This document shows positions 6,516 to 11,928 of a stretch of DNA of 11,928 nucleotides, one piece after another. Position numbers and translations under genes: made by a program. The notes beneath the pieces were generated by a model. That model was not told the DNA's origin, ran no database searches, and was given only the letters and a program-made list of their open reading frames with translations. Source of the stretch: Pseudomonadota bacterium (GTDB lineage: Bacteria; Pseudomonadota; Gammaproteobacteria; Burkholderiales; Burkholderiaceae_B); the NCBI GenBank assembly GCA_023386765.1, contig JAEWJD010000247.1, positions 1 to 11,928 of the forward strand. Reading direction: 5' to 3'. Every line of letters begins with the position of its first letter. Positions within the stretch are counted from its first letter, which is position 1.

Positions 6516-6535
6516 ACGGGCCCGTGGCCCGTTTT
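6516..6535 (+). terminator. Intrinsic terminator-like hairpin after the dehydratase gene
   Basis: ACGGGCC (6516-6522) and GGCCCGT (6526-6532) form a 7-bp stem with a 3-nt loop, followed by TTTTGCTTT. It begins 6 bp after the dehydratase stop. The second Bug gene starts 59 bp further on, so this may be a partial terminator that lowers read-through, or the Bug-aldolase pair may have its own promoter; none is obvious in the short gap. Confidence 0.65.
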
Positions 6536-6593
6536 GCTTTCATGCTTGCTTGAACAGAAGATGCCGGTCAGTCCGGCGCGAGGAGACAACAGC

Positions 6594-7613
6594 ATGGTGT
6601 GCCGCTATTCTTCTTTGAACGGTCAGCCGGGTTCCGGCGTGGTCTGCCGGAGCCGGCGTGTGGTCCTGGGATGGGCGGCAGCGCTCGCCTGCCTGGCGGT
6701 GGCACCCGCGGCGGCGGCATGGCCCGACAAGCCGCTGCGCCTGGTGGTGCCATTTCCACCTGGCGGCAGCACCGACGCCATCGGGCGCCTGCTGGCGGCC
6801 GAACTGGGCAAGGAGCTGGGCCAGACGGTGATCGTCGAGAACAAAGGCGGCGCCAACGGCAACATCGGCTCCGACAGCGTGGCCAAGGCGTCGCCTGACG
6901 GCTATACGCTGCTGCTCTCGGGGGTGGGCTCCAACGCGATCAACTACGCGCTCTACCAGTCCATGCCCTACCAGGACCGCGACTTCGCGCATATTTCCTT
7001 GCTCGCTACCGGCCCTAATGTGCTGGTGGCCAATCCGGAGTTTCCGGCCCAGACCTTGCCGGACCTGGTGCGCCTGGCCAAAGCGCATCCGGATAAGTAC
7101 ACGCATGCCAGTTCGGGCAGCGGTTCATCCGGCCACCTGGCCATGGAGATGCTCAAGCAGGCTGCCGGCATCCAGATGGTGCACGTGCCCTACAAAGGGG
7201 GTGCGGCCGCCATGACCGACATCATCGGAGGACGGGTTTCGGTGCTGTTTCTGAATCAGGATAATCTCCTGCCGCAAGTGCAGGCCGGCAAGTTGCGGGC
7301 CTTGGCAGTGGCCAGTGCGCAGCGTAACCCGGCGTATCCGGATACGCCGACGGTGGCCGAGGCAGGCTATCCGGGGTTTGCCGCCGAATCGTGGTTCGGC
7401 CTGTCTGCGCCTGCCCAGACGCCCGGATCCGTGATCGCGAAACTGAGCGAGGCCACGCGCCAGGCCATGTCGCAGCCCGAGTTGCGTCAGAAACTGGCCG
7501 CGGTGGGCTTTGTGGTGGTCGGCAGCGACCCGGCGACGTTCTCCGGTTTCGTCAACGATGAAATCGCCAAATGGCGTCAGGCGGCACAAGCTTCTGGCGC
7601 ACGCATGGATTAA
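6594..7613 (+). CDS. Bug/TctC-family periplasmic solute-binding protein (second of two)
   Basis: A 339-residue secreted carboxylate-binding protein, paralogous to the one at 1791-2798. The signal peptide has an unusually long 22-residue n-region ending in SRRVVLG, an arginine pair reminiscent of a Tat signal, then a hydrophobic core and probable cleavage after Ala42 (AAA-WPDKP). Family motifs: PFPPGGSTD (53-61), ENKGGANGN (82-90), 'MPYQDRDF' (124-131) and HVPYKGGAAA (197-206). I start it at the ATG at 6594 because AGGAG lies 8 bp upstream; an in-frame TTG at 6534 lies inside the preceding hairpin's T-run. It is upstream of the GarL-like aldolase and likely cotranscribed with it. No membrane permease genes accompany it. 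The ligand-loop residues differ from the first Bug protein, so the two may bind different substrates. Confidence 0.92.
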   Translation: MVCRYSSLNGQPGSGVVCRSRRVVLGWAAALACLAVAPAAAAWPDKPLRLVVPFPPGGSTDAIGRLLAAELGKELGQTVIVENKGGANGNIGSDSVAKASPDGYTLLLSGVGSNAINYALYQSMPYQDRDFAHISLLATGPNVLVANPEFPAQTLPDLVRLAKAHPDKYTHASSGSGSSGHLAMEMLKQAAGIQMVHVPYKGGAAAMTDIIGGRVSVLFLNQDNLLPQVQAGKLRALAVASAQRNPAYPDTPTVAEAGYPGFAAESWFGLSAPAQTPGSVIAKLSEATRQAMSQPELRQKLAAVGFVVVGSDPATFSGFVNDEIAKWRQAAQASGARMD

Positions 7614-7623
7614 CCGTCAACAG

Positions 7624-7651
7624 GCCGGCCACCGACAGTGGTGCCGGCTTT
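7624..7651 (+). terminator. Hairpin with short T-run between the Bug and aldolase genes, possible attenuator
   Basis: GCCGG (7624-7628) plus CACC (7630-7633) pair with GGTG (7640-7643) plus CCGGC (7644-7648), with one bulged C and a 6-nt loop, followed by TTTC. It occupies the 56-bp gap before the aldolase. The short T-run suggests partial termination or 3'-end protection of the binding-protein mRNA rather than a full stop. Confidence 0.45.
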
Positions 7652-7669
7652 CAACCCTTAATGGATACT

Positions 7670-8437
7670 ATGGACTCTCCTTTGCCCAATCGATTCCGCC
7701 AGCGCATCCTGGCGCGTGAACGCGTCATCGGCCTGTGGACCTGCATGGCCAGCCACCTGACCGTCGAGGTCGCGGGCCTGGCCAATTTCGACTGGCTGGT
7801 GCTGGATGGCGAGCATTCGCCGAATGACCTGCCAATGTTCCTGCAGCAGTTGCAGGCCTTGCAGGGCAGCCAGAGCGCCGCTGTGGGCCGGCCGTCGTGG
7901 AACGATCCGGTCGAGATCAAGCGCATGCTGGACATTGGTTTCTACAACCTCTTGATTCCTTTCATTGAATCCGAGGAGGATGCGCGCCTTGCGGTGGCTG
8001 CGACGCGCTATCCGCCGCAAGGCATCCGTGGCGTGGCTGGCCAGCACCGCAGCAACCGCTATGGCACGGTGCCCGACTACCTGCGCACCATCAATGACAA
8101 TATCTGCGTGCTGGTACAGATCGAAAGCCGCCCGGGTATCGAGGCAGTCGACGATATTGCGGCAGTCGAGGGCGTGGACGGCGTTTTTATCGGTCCTTCC
8201 GATCTGGCCGCGGCGCTGGGGCATATCGGTAATCCGGGCCACCCGGAGGTCCAGGAAGCCATCCGCCATCTCTACCAGCGTGTGAGCGCGGCTGGCAAGG
8301 CCGTGGGCATCCTGGCGCCCGTGCAGGCCGATGCGCGGCGCTATCTGGACATGGGCATGCACTTCGTGGCGGTGGGGACTGATCTGGGCGCTTTCAAACA
8401 AGCGGTTTTCAACCTGCGCGAAGCGTTTCCCACCTGA
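7670..8437 (+). CDS. garL: GarL-like 2-keto-3-deoxy-sugar-acid aldolase (HpcH/HpaI class II aldolase)
   Basis: A 255-residue cytoplasmic class II aldolase. The protein is strikingly like E. coli GarL as I remember it, for example 'FDWLVLDGEHSPND' (40-53), 'RMLDIGFYNLLIPF' (85-98), 'TRYPPQGIRGV' (112-122), 'GVDGVFIGPSDLAAALGH' (168-185) and 'GILAPVQADARRYL' (213-226). Catalytic His49, Arg74, and metal ligands Glu152 ('VQIES') and Asp178 ('GPSDL') are all present. GarL cleaves 5-keto-4-deoxy- or 2-keto-3-deoxy-glucarate to pyruvate and tartronate semialdehyde; related enzymes take other keto-deoxy acids. Two starts are possible: ATG at 7661 (no ribosome site) and ATG at 7670 (weak GGA). I prefer 7670 because MDSPLPNRFR fits the family start. 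It is last in the rightward unit and would consume the dehydratase product. Confidence 0.9.
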   Translation: MDSPLPNRFRQRILARERVIGLWTCMASHLTVEVAGLANFDWLVLDGEHSPNDLPMFLQQLQALQGSQSAAVGRPSWNDPVEIKRMLDIGFYNLLIPFIESEEDARLAVAATRYPPQGIRGVAGQHRSNRYGTVPDYLRTINDNICVLVQIESRPGIEAVDDIAAVEGVDGVFIGPSDLAAALGHIGNPGHPEVQEAIRHLYQRVSAAGKAVGILAPVQADARRYLDMGMHFVAVGTDLGAFKQAVFNLREAFPT

Positions 8438-8446
8438 ATGCAGAAA

Positions 8447-8490
8447 AGCCCTGCCCGCGGTTCCCCGTGAGAGGGGAGGCGGGCAGGGCT
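8447..8490 (+). terminator. Strong compound hairpin ending the catabolic cluster
   Basis: AGCCCTGCCCGC (8447-8458) pairs perfectly with GCGGGCAGGGCT (8479-8490), a 12-bp GC-rich stem. Inside it TCCCC (8462-8466) pairs with GGGGA (8473-8477) around GTGAGA, so nearly the whole element folds into one long stem with a small bulge. It starts 10 bp after the aldolase stop. Only TTGCAT follows, but a true A/T-flanked terminator lies just beyond. Confidence 0.75.
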
Positions 8491-8500
8491 TGCATCCAGC

Positions 8501-8528
8501 AAAAAAGGACGCCTAAGCGTCCTTTTTT
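8501..8528. terminator. Bidirectional intrinsic terminator between the aldolase gene and rpsT
   Basis: Six A, then GGACGC, a CTAA loop, GCGTCC, then six T make a perfectly symmetric hairpin with a U-run on either strand. Its position between the rightward aldolase and the leftward rpsT stop (8597-8595) means it can terminate both transcripts. Confidence 0.9.
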
Positions 8529-8594
8529 GTTGCCGCGTTCAATGTCGCATTCACCTTGGTACCGAAGGCCGTAGCTTCCGGATACCGCGGTAAA

Positions 8595-8858
8595 TCAGGC
8601 GATCGCCTTGACGGCAGCGGCCAGGCGGCTCTTGTGACGAGCAGCCTTGTTCTTGTGGATGATGTTCTTATCGGCCACGCGGTCGATCACGCTGCTTGCT
8701 TTGCGCAGCGTTTCGCCAGCCACAGCCTTATCACCGGCGGCGATGGCCTGGCGGACGCGCTTGATCGCGGTGCGCAGCATCGAACGCAGGCTGGAGTTGT
8801 GCTTGTTGCGCTCAACCGATTGGCGGGCGCGCTTGCGGGCTTGGGCGGTATTGGCCAT
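8595..8858 (-). CDS. rpsT: 30S ribosomal protein S20
   Basis: This 87-residue, Lys/Arg-rich protein is ribosomal protein S20, a primary binder of 16S rRNA in small-subunit assembly. The start MANTAQARKRARQ, the central 'NSSLRSMLRTAIKRV' (21-35) and the end 'IHKNKAARHKSRLAAAVKAI' (67-86) are diagnostic and the length is standard. The start codon is ATG, not the UUG used in E. coli, but there is no clear Shine-Dalgarno (AAAGCAACTAA precedes it). It is monocistronic: its own promoter lies about 40-70 bp upstream and a bidirectional terminator follows. It is a housekeeping marker for the chromosome. Confidence 0.98.
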   Translation of the reverse strand: MANTAQARKRARQSVERNKHNSSLRSMLRTAIKRVRQAIAAGDKAVAGETLRKASSVIDRVADKNIIHKNKAARHKSRLAAAVKAIA

Positions 8859-8898
8859 TTAGTTGCTTTAAAAATTAGTGAATTCGGCAAAGTCAAAC

Positions 8899-8926
8899 AT
8901 TTTATCACGCTTGCCCGAAATTGCAA
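8899..8926 (-). promoter_or_regulatory. Probable rpsT promoter
   Basis: On the minus strand TTGCAA (8926-8921, 4/6) and TAAAAT (8904-8899, 5/6) are separated by 16 bp, placing the start near 8892 and a leader of about 34 nt. It is the best promoter-like sequence in the gap before rpsT. Confidence 0.55.
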
Positions 8927-9099
8927 GGCTGGCGTCTCAAATGCTTGAGGACGGGCTTGCAAACGGCGGAAGAATACGGCGATGAGGACGACGGCGCCGA
9001 CGTTTGCGATGTGGCGGATAGTTTACCGCGCATGCGTCGTTTTGCGCTCGGACTAAACCATGTCTATGCAAAAAAACGTAGAAAAAACAACAATCCGGC
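8927..9099. other. Gap between the FecR-like gene and the rpsT promoter, no gene seen
   Basis: The only open frame (plus strand to 9103) is composed of unlike-family sequence, has no ribosome site and overlaps the FecR stop, so it is not called. Just after the FecR stop the minus strand has two T-runs, six T (9087-9082) and seven T (9076-9070), without a clear GC stem before them. They may help end the FecR transcript. Confidence 0.4.
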
Positions 9100-10122
9100 T
9101 TAAACGGTCAGAACATTGATGGAGACGAACCACGGCGTCAGGCGGCGGATGGAGATCGGCATGTCACGCTCCAGCGCCGCAAGGGTAGCGTCGGGGTTGT
9201 CCAAGGGGTACATGCCCGTGACCGGCAGGCCGCCAGCGGCCATCGAAATACGCAGGGTGCCGTGTCGGTACGGCCTCAGGGCCGAGATCACTTCAGCCAG
9301 CGGGCGGCCGTTAGCATGGATCCAGCCGTTTTCCCATGCTGCCTCGGCAGCCAGGTCGTCGCGTACTTGCCCGAGTCGGGCCGTATCAAAGCGGGCCCCG
9401 GCACCTTGCGGGATGGTGGCGCGCGTGCCACCGCTGGTTTCGATGTCGAGATCGCCTTCGTGGGCCACGACCAGGCTGCGATGGGCCAGCTGGCGCACCA
9501 TGTAGCGCTGGCCGTAGGAGCGCACGACGCCTTCGGCCGTCTGCACCAGAAAGGGGCGATTCGGGTCGGCCGGCGAGCTGACCGCCACGGCGCCTTCCAG
9601 CAGCATCAACCGGCGATAGGTGGGCGTGAACTCCAGATTGACGCGGCTGCGGGCATCCAGCAGCAATTCGGTGCCATCGGTCAGCTGATAAAGCCGTCTT
9701 TCCCCGGTGGCGGTCGCGGCGTCGGCAGTGATGCTCCCCAGGGGATAGAAATCCCGCACGGCCAGCAGCGCGCCGGCACCTGCCGCGCCGGTCAGCGCCA
9801 GGGCGCCGGCCAGGAAGCGGCGGCGAGTCGGCCGCGGGCTGTCTTCACTGTGGCGGGCGGGCACGGCCAGCGGCGCGGGGCGCGCGTCAGGGGAGCCCTG
9901 ATAGCCCAGCGGATAGGTGTCGCCCAGCCGCCCGGCCATGGTATGGCCGAGTGCGTGCGTCAATTGTTGCCAGGCGCTTTCGTGTGTCGGGTTGGCATCG
10001 CGCCAGGCCATGAAATCGGCGTAATCACGCCGGGTAGCCTGGCCAGAGCGAAGCAATAGCAACCAGTTGATCACTTGGTCCGAGAGCGCGGGCATGGGGG
10101 GGCAGGTCAATTCGTTTTCCAC
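9100..10122 (-). CDS. FecR-family transmembrane anti-sigma/sensor protein, orphan
   Basis: A 340-residue inner-membrane regulator of the FecR type. The N-terminal cytoplasmic part (about 11-60, 'SDQVINWLLLLRSGQAT', 'WRDANPTHESAW') is the DUF4880 domain that binds an ECF sigma factor. A single membrane segment (about 103-122) follows TRRRFLAG, a twin-arginine-like motif reported for FecR translocation. The periplasmic FecR domain (about 140-290) has 'LTDGTELLLDARS' (147-159) and 'WENGWIHANGRPLAEVISAL' (263-282), ending in an STN-like module (about 289-340). FecR proteins relay siderophore or haem signals from a TonB receptor. Here no FecI-type sigma gene or receptor is adjacent: upstream is a 217-bp gap and murJ, downstream rpsT. 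Start is GTG at 10122 with a weak AAGAAG site; ATG at 10095 is an alternative. Confidence 0.88.
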   Translation of the reverse strand: MENELTCPPMPALSDQVINWLLLLRSGQATRRDYADFMAWRDANPTHESAWQQLTHALGHTMAGRLGDTYPLGYQGSPDARPAPLAVPARHSEDSPRPTRRRFLAGALALTGAAGAGALLAVRDFYPLGSITADAATATGERRLYQLTDGTELLLDARSRVNLEFTPTYRRLMLLEGAVAVSSPADPNRPFLVQTAEGVVRSYGQRYMVRQLAHRSLVVAHEGDLDIETSGGTRATIPQGAGARFDTARLGQVRDDLAAEAAWENGWIHANGRPLAEVISALRPYRHGTLRISMAAGGLPVTGMYPLDNPDATLAALERDMPISIRRLTPWFVSINVLTV

Positions 10123-10140
10123 GCTGGCTTCTTGGCCGCC

Positions 10141-10310
10141 TTACTGCAGTTAGTAAATAACGAAGTTTCTTACGAACATTTACTTTAGCGTAGCACTATC
10201 TTTCATGTCGACCGGGACAAGTTCGTTATTTGTCGAGGTCATTTGTTTTTTGCTGAAACAAAGTGAAATATAGCACCCAATCGGGTTGCGTTTTATAACT
10301 TCTTCGCTTG
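10141..10310. repeat. AT-rich intergenic patch with inverted repeats upstream of the FecR-like gene
   Basis: This stretch is clearly AT-richer than the rest of the window. AAATAACGAA (10155-10164) has a perfect 10-bp inverted copy at 10222-10231. AGTAAAT (10152-10158) has an inverted copy ATTTACT (10178-10184). The heptamer T(A/T)ACGAA occurs at 10158-10164 and 10170-10176, 12 bp apart, and inverted at 10222-10228. The sites lie 36-106 bp upstream of the FecR start, so they may be regulator-binding sites or remnants of transferred DNA. No standard promoter or Fur box could be assigned with confidence. Confidence 0.5.
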
Positions 10311-10335
10311 CCAGGGGGATTTGTCCCCCACGGCA
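10309..10335 (-). terminator. Hairpin after murJ, probable terminator
   Basis: GGGGGA (10314-10319) pairs with TCCCCC (10324-10329) around TTTG, and TGCC (10309-10312) can pair with GGCA (10332-10335) across a small internal loop. It begins 4 bp after the murJ stop on the minus strand. The downstream sequence on that strand (AAGCGAAGAAG) has no U-run, so efficiency is uncertain. Confidence 0.55.
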
Positions 10336-10339
10336 GGTG

Positions 10340-11896
10340 TCAGCGGGGGCGGCGCGTGAAGTCGCGCGGGCGGATCCCCAGCAGGAACAGAACCCCGAAA
10401 TAGGCCAGGCCGCAGGCGGCCAGGACGGCGCCAAGCCAGGCTGCCCGCAGGCCAGGGGTCTGGCCCAGGGCAATCCAGTCCAGGCGGCTGTCGGCCGCCC
10501 AGAGCACGGCGCCCAGGGCGGCCAGCGAGGGGATCAGGCGCAGCAGGAAGCGGCCCCAGTGTTGCCCGGGACGATAGACACCCCGTCGGCGCAGGCCGAG
10601 CAACAGCAGCAGGGCGTTCAGGCAGGCGCCCAGGCCGATGGCCAGGGCGAGCCCGGCATGGGCCAGGGTGGGCACCAGGATGGCGTTGAATACCTGGGTC
10701 AGCACCAGCACCAGCACGGCGATTTTTACGGGTGTGCGGATATTCTGCTGGGCATAGAAGCCGGGGGCCAGGATCTTGACGGCCAGCAGGCCGATCAGCC
10801 CCACGGAATAGGCCATGACGGCCACCCGCGTCTGGGCGACGTCGGCAGCGCCGAATTCGCCGTAATGGAACAGCGTGGCCACCAGCCCGTCGGCCAGCAT
10901 CATCATGCCCAGGGCGGCCGGCAGGCCCAGCAGCAGGATCAGGCGCAGCCCCCAGTCCAGCAGGCCGTTATAGGTCTCGTGGTCCTGGCGGGCATGGGCG
11001 GCCGACAGGCTGGGCAGCAGTACGGTGCCCAGGGCCACCCCCAGCAGGGCGGTCGGGAATTCCATCAGCCGGTCGGCGAAGGACAACCAGGTCACGCTGC
11101 CTGGTGCCAGCCAGGTGGCGATGTTGGTATTGATCAGCAGGGAAATCTGCGCCACCGATACACCCAGGATGGCCGGGACCATCTGGCGCAGGATGTGCTG
11201 GACAGTGGCGTCGCGCCAGGCGTCGCCCAGCTTGAAGGACAGCCGCGGGATCAGGCCCAGGCGGCCCAGGGCGATCCATTGCACCGCCAGCTGCGCCACG
11301 CCGCCGGCCATCACGCCGATGGACAGGGCATAGATGGGCACGTCCATGCGGGGGGCCAGCCAGATCGCGGCGCAGATCATCGCCAGGTTCAGCAGCACGG
11401 GCGTGAAAGCCGGCACGGCAAACTTGCGCCAGGTGTTCAAGACCCCTGAGGCAAAGGCGATGAGCGACATGCACAGGATGTACGGGAACATGACCCGGGT
11501 CATCCAGACGGCAGCGCCGAATTCGGTCCCGCGCCCGCTGTCGCGCAGGCCGCTGGCCATGGCGCTGACCACCCAGGGTGCCGCGACGATGCCGATTGCG
11601 GTCACGGTCATGAGCACGGCGGTCAACAGCAGGGCGACGCGATCGAGCAGCACGCGCACTTCGGCTTCGCCGTGCTGGTTGCGGGTGGCGCCGAGGATCG
11701 GCACGAAGGCTTGTGCGAATGCGCCTTCGGCAAACAGGCGGCGCAGCAGGTTGGGGATGCGGAAGGCGACCCAGAAGGCATCGGTCAATGCGCCGGCGCC
11801 GAACGCGCGCGCAATCAGGATGTCACGGATCAGGCCGGTGATGCGCGACAGCAGGGTGAAGCTGCTGACGGTGGCCGCCGAGCGGAACAAGGCCAT
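10340..11896 (-). CDS. murJ: Lipid II flippase MurJ (MviN)
   Basis: A 518-residue polytopic inner-membrane protein of the MOP exporter superfamily that flips lipid II to the periplasmic face for peptidoglycan synthesis; essential in most Gram-negatives. About 14 hydrophobic segments are visible along its length. Residues known to be important in E. coli MurJ are present at the same numbers: Arg18 and Arg24 ('SRITGLIRD'), Asp39 ('TDAFWVAFRIPN'), Arg52 and Glu57 ('LRRLFAEGAFAQAFVP'). The later 'FADRLMEFP' motif supplies the conserved Arg and Glu of the central cavity. The length is close to the usual 510-520. The ATG at 11896 lacks a good Shine-Dalgarno; the window ends 32 bp upstream, so its promoter is not seen. 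It is followed by a hairpin and then the AT-rich gap. Confidence 0.97.
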   Translation of the reverse strand: MALFRSAATVSSFTLLSRITGLIRDILIARAFGAGALTDAFWVAFRIPNLLRRLFAEGAFAQAFVPILGATRNQHGEAEVRVLLDRVALLLTAVLMTVTAIGIVAAPWVVSAMASGLRDSGRGTEFGAAVWMTRVMFPYILCMSLIAFASGVLNTWRKFAVPAFTPVLLNLAMICAAIWLAPRMDVPIYALSIGVMAGGVAQLAVQWIALGRLGLIPRLSFKLGDAWRDATVQHILRQMVPAILGVSVAQISLLINTNIATWLAPGSVTWLSFADRLMEFPTALLGVALGTVLLPSLSAAHARQDHETYNGLLDWGLRLILLLGLPAALGMMMLADGLVATLFHYGEFGAADVAQTRVAVMAYSVGLIGLLAVKILAPGFYAQQNIRTPVKIAVLVLVLTQVFNAILVPTLAHAGLALAIGLGACLNALLLLLGLRRRGVYRPGQHWGRFLLRLIPSLAALGAVLWAADSRLDWIALGQTPGLRAAWLGAVLAACGLAYFGVLFLLGIRPRDFTRRPR

Positions 11897-11928
11897 GGCA
11901 GGGGAAGCAGGGAGAGACAGGCACGCGC

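Noticed and set aside
8501..8528. A-run/stem/T-run considered as a mobile-element end or attachment site
   Set aside because: Its symmetry and position between convergent stops are fully explained as a bidirectional intrinsic terminator; no matching copy or integrase is present.
8921..9103. 60-codon plus-strand frame between rpsT and fecR
   Set aside because: No ribosome site, overlaps the rpsT -35 and the FecR stop, and has no known relatives that I recognise.
10180..10242. 20-codon minus-strand frame MTSTNNELVPVDMKDSATLK upstream of FecR, considered as a sigma-factor remnant or leader peptide
   Set aside because: No Shine-Dalgarno, no similarity to FecI-type sigma N-termini, and no amino-acid bias suggesting attenuation.
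10286..11449. 387-codon plus-strand open frame, rich in Gln and Gly
   Set aside because: It mirrors murJ on the opposite strand; the Gln/Gly/His bias is the antisense reading of Leu/Ala/Met-rich membrane segments.

Overview
The window is high-GC DNA with dense, short-spaced genes typical of Betaproteobacteria. The set argF / DUF3579 / rpsT / murJ, together with two Bug (TctC-type) periplasmic binding proteins, points to Burkholderiales, most likely Alcaligenaceae (Bordetella/Achromobacter relatives). That placement is inferred from family knowledge and remembered gene order, not from a database search.

Layout. Positions 1-56 hold the first codons of ornithine carbamoyltransferase (argF, minus strand). 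They are followed by a 356-bp non-coding stretch with GC-rich hairpins, then a small DUF3579 protein (413-703, plus strand) ending at a GC-rich inverted repeat. From 751 to 8437 lies a catabolic cluster arranged around one divergent promoter region (2799-2957). Leftward are a Bug solute-binding protein and a D-2-hydroxyacid dehydrogenase. Rightward are a DapA/DHDPS-family lyase, a FadR-type GntR regulator, an IlvD/Edd sugar-acid dehydratase, a terminator-like hairpin, a second Bug protein and a GarL-like 2-keto-3-deoxy-sugar-acid aldolase. The cluster ends in two consecutive hairpin terminators (8447-8528). Beyond it, on the minus strand, are rpsT (ribosomal protein S20), a FecR-type anti-sigma/regulator gene with no partner sigma factor or TonB receptor in view, an AT-rich intergenic patch with inverted repeats, and murJ (lipid II flippase), whose start is just inside the right edge.

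How the cluster probably works. Bug proteins bind a carboxylate in the periplasm. The Fe-S/Mg dehydratase converts an aldonic or aldaric acid to a 2-keto-3-deoxy acid. The GarL-like aldolase splits that to pyruvate plus an aldehyde acid or aldehyde. The hydroxyacid dehydrogenase could reduce a resulting 2-keto acid. The DapA-family protein lacks the usual DHDPS threonines and may act on the same keto-deoxy intermediate by another route. The GntR regulator probably controls the divergent promoter. A perfect FadR-subfamily operator (TTGT-N3-ACAA) overlaps the -10 of a near-consensus sigma-70 promoter, and a second, imperfect site overlaps its -35, three helical turns away. The true substrate cannot be read from sequence.

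No tRNA, CRISPR array, insertion sequence or transposase was found. The most interesting points are the self-contained sugar-acid regulon with its operator pair, the atypical DapA-family active site, and the orphan FecR between two housekeeping genes.
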